16,836 bases of DNA from an uncultured Shinella sp. (GTDB taxonomy: Bacteria; Pseudomonadota; Alphaproteobacteria; Rhizobiales; Rhizobiaceae), in the NCBI RefSeq assembly GCF_946479415.1, contig NZ_CAMLFY010000103.1, positions 1-16,836 on the forward strand, written 5' to 3'. Below are positions 15,099 through 16,836 of the stretch, in pieces. How positions within the stretch are numbered: position 1 is the stretch's first letter; each line of letters opens with the position of its first letter. Below the pieces are notes generated by a model. That model made no database searches. It worked only from the letters and a program-made list of their open reading frames with translations, and was not told the origin of the DNA. Made by a program: the position numbers and the translations under genes.

Positions 15099-15129
15099 AT
15101 TATGGTTTATTTTCGATTAAACCAGTCAA
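15099..15129 (-). promoter_or_regulatory. Weak candidate promoter of the L,D-transpeptidase gene
   Basis: On the minus strand TTGACT (15129-15124) and CATAAT (15104-15099) are 19 bases apart, longer than the usual 16-18. The stretch is AT-rich compared with its surroundings. Confidence 0.35.
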
Positions 15130-15429
15130 TGCAAGTGTGTGCGCTGCGGCATGGGCTTATGCGAAAGCAAAAAGCTGCCGGATTGTTTTTTTGCAACAAC
15201 AATGCCGGTATCCCGTCGCTTTCGTTCGGCCCTGATCATGCCAAGCACGCCCCGCCGCGCCGTTCAATGGCCTTGCCGCCCATAGGGCTGGAGCCGCACA
15301 GGAACAGATTCGCGCAGTTAACAGAGTCTTTTTCTCGCCGCAGTTTTGCCCGCTGTCTTAACGTTTTCCGGCAGGATTGAATCGATTTCGCGGGATCGGC
15401 GGCTAGAATGCGATTCGGAGGTAGACCCG
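15130..15429. other. Divergent intergenic region with no gene seen
   Basis: About 300 bases upstream of mmcB and beyond the transpeptidase promoter. A plus-strand open frame crosses it (15102-15380), but its composition and lack of ribosome site make it unlikely. A seven-T run sits at 15186-15192. I searched for an alphaproteobacterial LexA box (GTTC, seven bases, GTTC) and saw none. TAGAAT 19 bases before the mmcB ribosome site might be a -10, without a good -35. Confidence 0.5.
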
Positions 15430-15960
15430 ATGACGATCGTCTCGATTCACAACGACAATCCGCTGCTCGACGGCCGCCAGTCCGATCGTGCCATGATGGT
15501 GCGCCGCGGCGTGCAGCGCATGCTGATGGAGATGCGCCACGCGGTGTTGCCGGAGCTGACGCTTTCAAGCGGCCGGCGCGCCGATCTCATCAGCCTGTCG
15601 GACAAGGGCGAGATCTGGATCGTCGAGATCAAGACGTCGATCGAGGATTTTCGCGTCGATCGCAAATGGCCCGACTACCGCCGCCATTGCGACCGGCTGT
15701 TCTTCGCGACCCACAAGGACGTACCGCTCGATATTTTCCCGGAGGAGTGCGGCCTCATCCTCTCCGACGGCTACGGCGCGCACATGCTGCGCGAGGCGCC
15801 GGAGCACAAGCTGGCCGCCCCGACGCGCAAGGCCGTCACCTTCGCCTTCGCCCGCGTCGCCGCGGGCCGGCTGCTTCTGGCGGAGTTTGCGATGGATTCG
15901 CGGCGTGACGGGCCGGATATGTCGGCGATCGTCTCGGGGCGGCGCGACGAACCGGCCTGA
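15430..15960 (+). CDS. mmcB: MmcB family DNA repair protein
   Basis: MmcB is a small DNA repair protein of alphaproteobacteria with a PD-(D/E)xK nuclease-like fold, described in Caulobacter as protecting against mitomycin C type damage. The 176-residue product has the fold's core motif: Asp52 in GRRADLIS, then Glu66-x-Lys68 in WIVEIKTS, with Glu42 as a possible further acidic residue, and the family segment DFRVDRKWPDYRRHCDRLFFAT (73-94). ATG 15430 has GGAGG eight bases upstream. The frame continues upstream for 28 codons without a ribosome site. It converges on actR with only three bases between the stops and no terminator between them. Confidence 0.9.
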   Translation: MTIVSIHNDNPLLDGRQSDRAMMVRRGVQRMLMEMRHAVLPELTLSSGRRADLISLSDKGEIWIVEIKTSIEDFRVDRKWPDYRRHCDRLFFATHKDVPLDIFPEECGLILSDGYGAHMLREAPEHKLAAPTRKAVTFAFARVAAGRLLLAEFAMDSRRDGPDMSAIVSGRRDEPA

Positions 15961-15963
15961 TTT

Positions 15964-16533
15964 TTACTTCGGCGCGCGCTTGGCCAGAATGCGCTGGAGC
16001 GTGCGGCGGTGCATGTTGAGGCGGCGGGCGGTCTCGGAGACGTTGCGGTCACACATTTCATAGACGCGCTGGATATGTTCCCAGCGCACGCGGTCCGCCG
16101 ACATCGGGTTTTCCGGCAGCTCGACCTTTTCGCCGGGGCGCTGCGTCAGCGCGGCGAAGATGTCGTCGGCGTCTGCGGGCTTGGCGAGGTAATCGACCGC
16201 GCCGAGCTTCACCGCATTCACGGCGGTGGCGATGTTGCCGTAGCCGGTCAGCATGATGATGCGCGTGTCATCGCGGCGCTGGCGGATGGCCGAGATGACG
16301 TCGAGACCGCTGCCGTCGCCGAGGCGAAGATCGACCACGGCATATTTCGGCGGGTTGGTCTTGGCCTTGGCAATGCCCTCGGCGACCGATTCAGCGGTAT
16401 CGACGGCAAAGCCGCGGGTTTCCATGGCGCGCGCCAGACGGCGCAGGAAGGGCGCATCATCATCGACGAGAAGAAGCGAGGGATCCGGCCCGATATCATC
16501 AGGTGCGGTCTGCGGTTCGTTGTTTTCAGCCAT
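15964..16533 (-). CDS. actR: Response regulator ActR (RegA/PrrA/RegR family)
   Basis: ActR is the transcription factor of a two-component system known in rhizobia for acid tolerance and redox-linked control of respiration and fixation genes. The 189-residue protein has a receiver domain (about 17-130) with the acid pocket LLVDDD (21-26), phosphoacceptor Asp68 in VVDLRLGDG, Thr96 and Lys118, then a short proline-containing linker and a Fis-type helix-turn-helix at the C-terminus (CDRNVSETARRLNMHRRTLQRILAKR, 161-186). The length and the very conserved DNA-binding helix fit ActR/RegA. ATG 16533-16531 follows GGAAG by seven bases. The kinase gene ends 77 bases upstream on the same strand. Confidence 0.95.
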   Translation of the reverse strand: MAENNEPQTAPDDIGPDPSLLLVDDDAPFLRRLARAMETRGFAVDTAESVAEGIAKAKTNPPKYAVVDLRLGDGSGLDVISAIRQRRDDTRIIMLTGYGNIATAVNAVKLGAVDYLAKPADADDIFAALTQRPGEKVELPENPMSADRVRWEHIQRVYEMCDRNVSETARRLNMHRRTLQRILAKRAPK

Positions 16534-16610
16534 TTTTCGTCTTCCGTCGCGGATTTTTGTCCATTCTTGATCGGGATCAGCTTATCACCCCTAAGGGTGC
16601 GCCGGTAAAG

Positions 16611-16836
16611 TCATTTCACGCCCTTTGCCTCCATGCGTGCCCGCGGCCAATCGACCGAGACGCGCGCGCCCGGCTGGTCGCCCGTGCGGTTGCCGAAGGT
16701 CAATTTGGCGCCGGACCGCTCGAGCAGCGTCTTGGCGATGAAGAGGCCAAGCCCGCGCCCGCCCGCCCGCTCGTCCGTCTGCCGCGTGGGGACATAGGGC
16801 TCGCCGATGCGCTGGAGCACGTCGGCCGCCTACCCG
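16611..16836 (-). CDS. actS: Sensor histidine kinase ActS (RegB family), 3' end only, frame interrupted
   Basis: This is the C-terminal part of the HATPase domain of the kinase that phosphorylates ActR. The fragment reads DVLQRIGEPYVPTRQTDERAGG and then RGLGLFIAKTLLERSGAKLTFGNR, including the G2 box GGRGLGL of the ATP lid and the family's GEPYV segment. The frame is open from its TGA at 16613-16611 back to 16829, where an in-frame TAG (minus strand, 16832-16830) interrupts it. The family expects a residue such as Phe in a PGF segment there. Only four bases lie beyond it, so a sequence-end error, a point mutation or a frameshift are all possible. Adjacent actR supports the assignment. Confidence 0.85.

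Noticed and set aside
15102..15380. Plus-strand open frame in the transpeptidase-mmcB gap
   Set aside because: No ribosome site, mixed composition, crosses the likely transpeptidase promoter, and no resemblance to a family.
15130..15429. LexA/SOS box for mmcB
   Set aside because: No GTTC-N7-GTTC or its complement was found upstream, although SOS control would be plausible.
16568..16599. Two small dyads between actS and actR (TGATC-GG-GATCA and CACCC-CTAA-GGGTG)
   Set aside because: Five-base arms are short enough to occur by chance, and neither has a U tract or a clear link to a promoter.
1..16836. CRISPR arrays, tRNA or rRNA genes, transposase genes
   Set aside because: No regularly spaced repeats, no cloverleaf or rRNA sequence and no transposase motif were seen on either strand.

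Overview
The window is high-GC chromosomal DNA from an alphaproteobacterium, most likely a member of the Rhizobiaceae (Rhizobium/Ensifer/Shinella/Agrobacterium group). The evidence is the gene set and order: a his cluster interrupted by a DUF2628 gene, hslV-acetyltransferase-hslU, DUF1402, glcB, an L,D-transpeptidase, mmcB and actR-actS. Two intergenic palindrome types of the kind I recall from rhizobial genomes are also present. The genus cannot be fixed from this sequence alone. Both window ends cut genes (hisF on the left, the sensor kinase on the right).

Region 1 (1-2690, minus strand) is a histidine biosynthesis operon read right to left: hisB, a small DUF2628 membrane protein gene, hisH, hisA, then the 5' end of hisF. 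The hisA-hisF junction is unusual. The first 16 codons of hisF occur twice, and the upstream copy opens a 37-codon reading frame that overlaps hisA by ATGA and the TTG-started hisF by TTGA.

Region 2 (2691-3934) is mostly non-coding. It holds a possible operator palindrome upstream of hisB, an imperfect 52-bp palindrome, a pair of inverted C/G-rich palindromes about 250 bp apart end to end, and one very small basic-protein gene on the minus strand.

Region 3 (3935-6372, plus) is the HslVU protease operon, with a GNAT acetyltransferase gene overlapping both hslV and hslU and a clear intrinsic terminator after hslU. Next comes an exported DUF1402 protein (6504-7451) whose sequence resembles lytic transglycosylases.

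Region 4 (7452-9335) looks like an accessory insertion: an orphan Imm53-type immunity gene of visibly lower GC, then a cytochrome P450 whose 3' end overlaps the convergent gene for a small exported cysteine-containing protein (9280-9831, minus). Divergent from that gene is a solitary hydantoinase/oxoprolinase-like gene (9976-11982), followed by glcB for malate synthase G, the glyoxylate-consuming enzyme.

Region 5 (14281-16836) has a minus-strand lipoprotein L,D-transpeptidase convergent with glcB, the plus-strand MmcB-type nuclease-fold DNA repair gene, and the convergent minus-strand actR response regulator with the 3' end of its sensor kinase actS. The actS frame is broken by an in-frame TAG five bases from the window edge.

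Most of this is ordinary rhizobial core genome. The points that most deserve a second look are the hisF start duplication with its coupled leader frame, the transglycosylase-like motifs in DUF1402, the orphan Imm53 gene, the acetyltransferase locked inside hslVU, and the inverted-repeat element. I found no clear multi-gene system that is wholly new.
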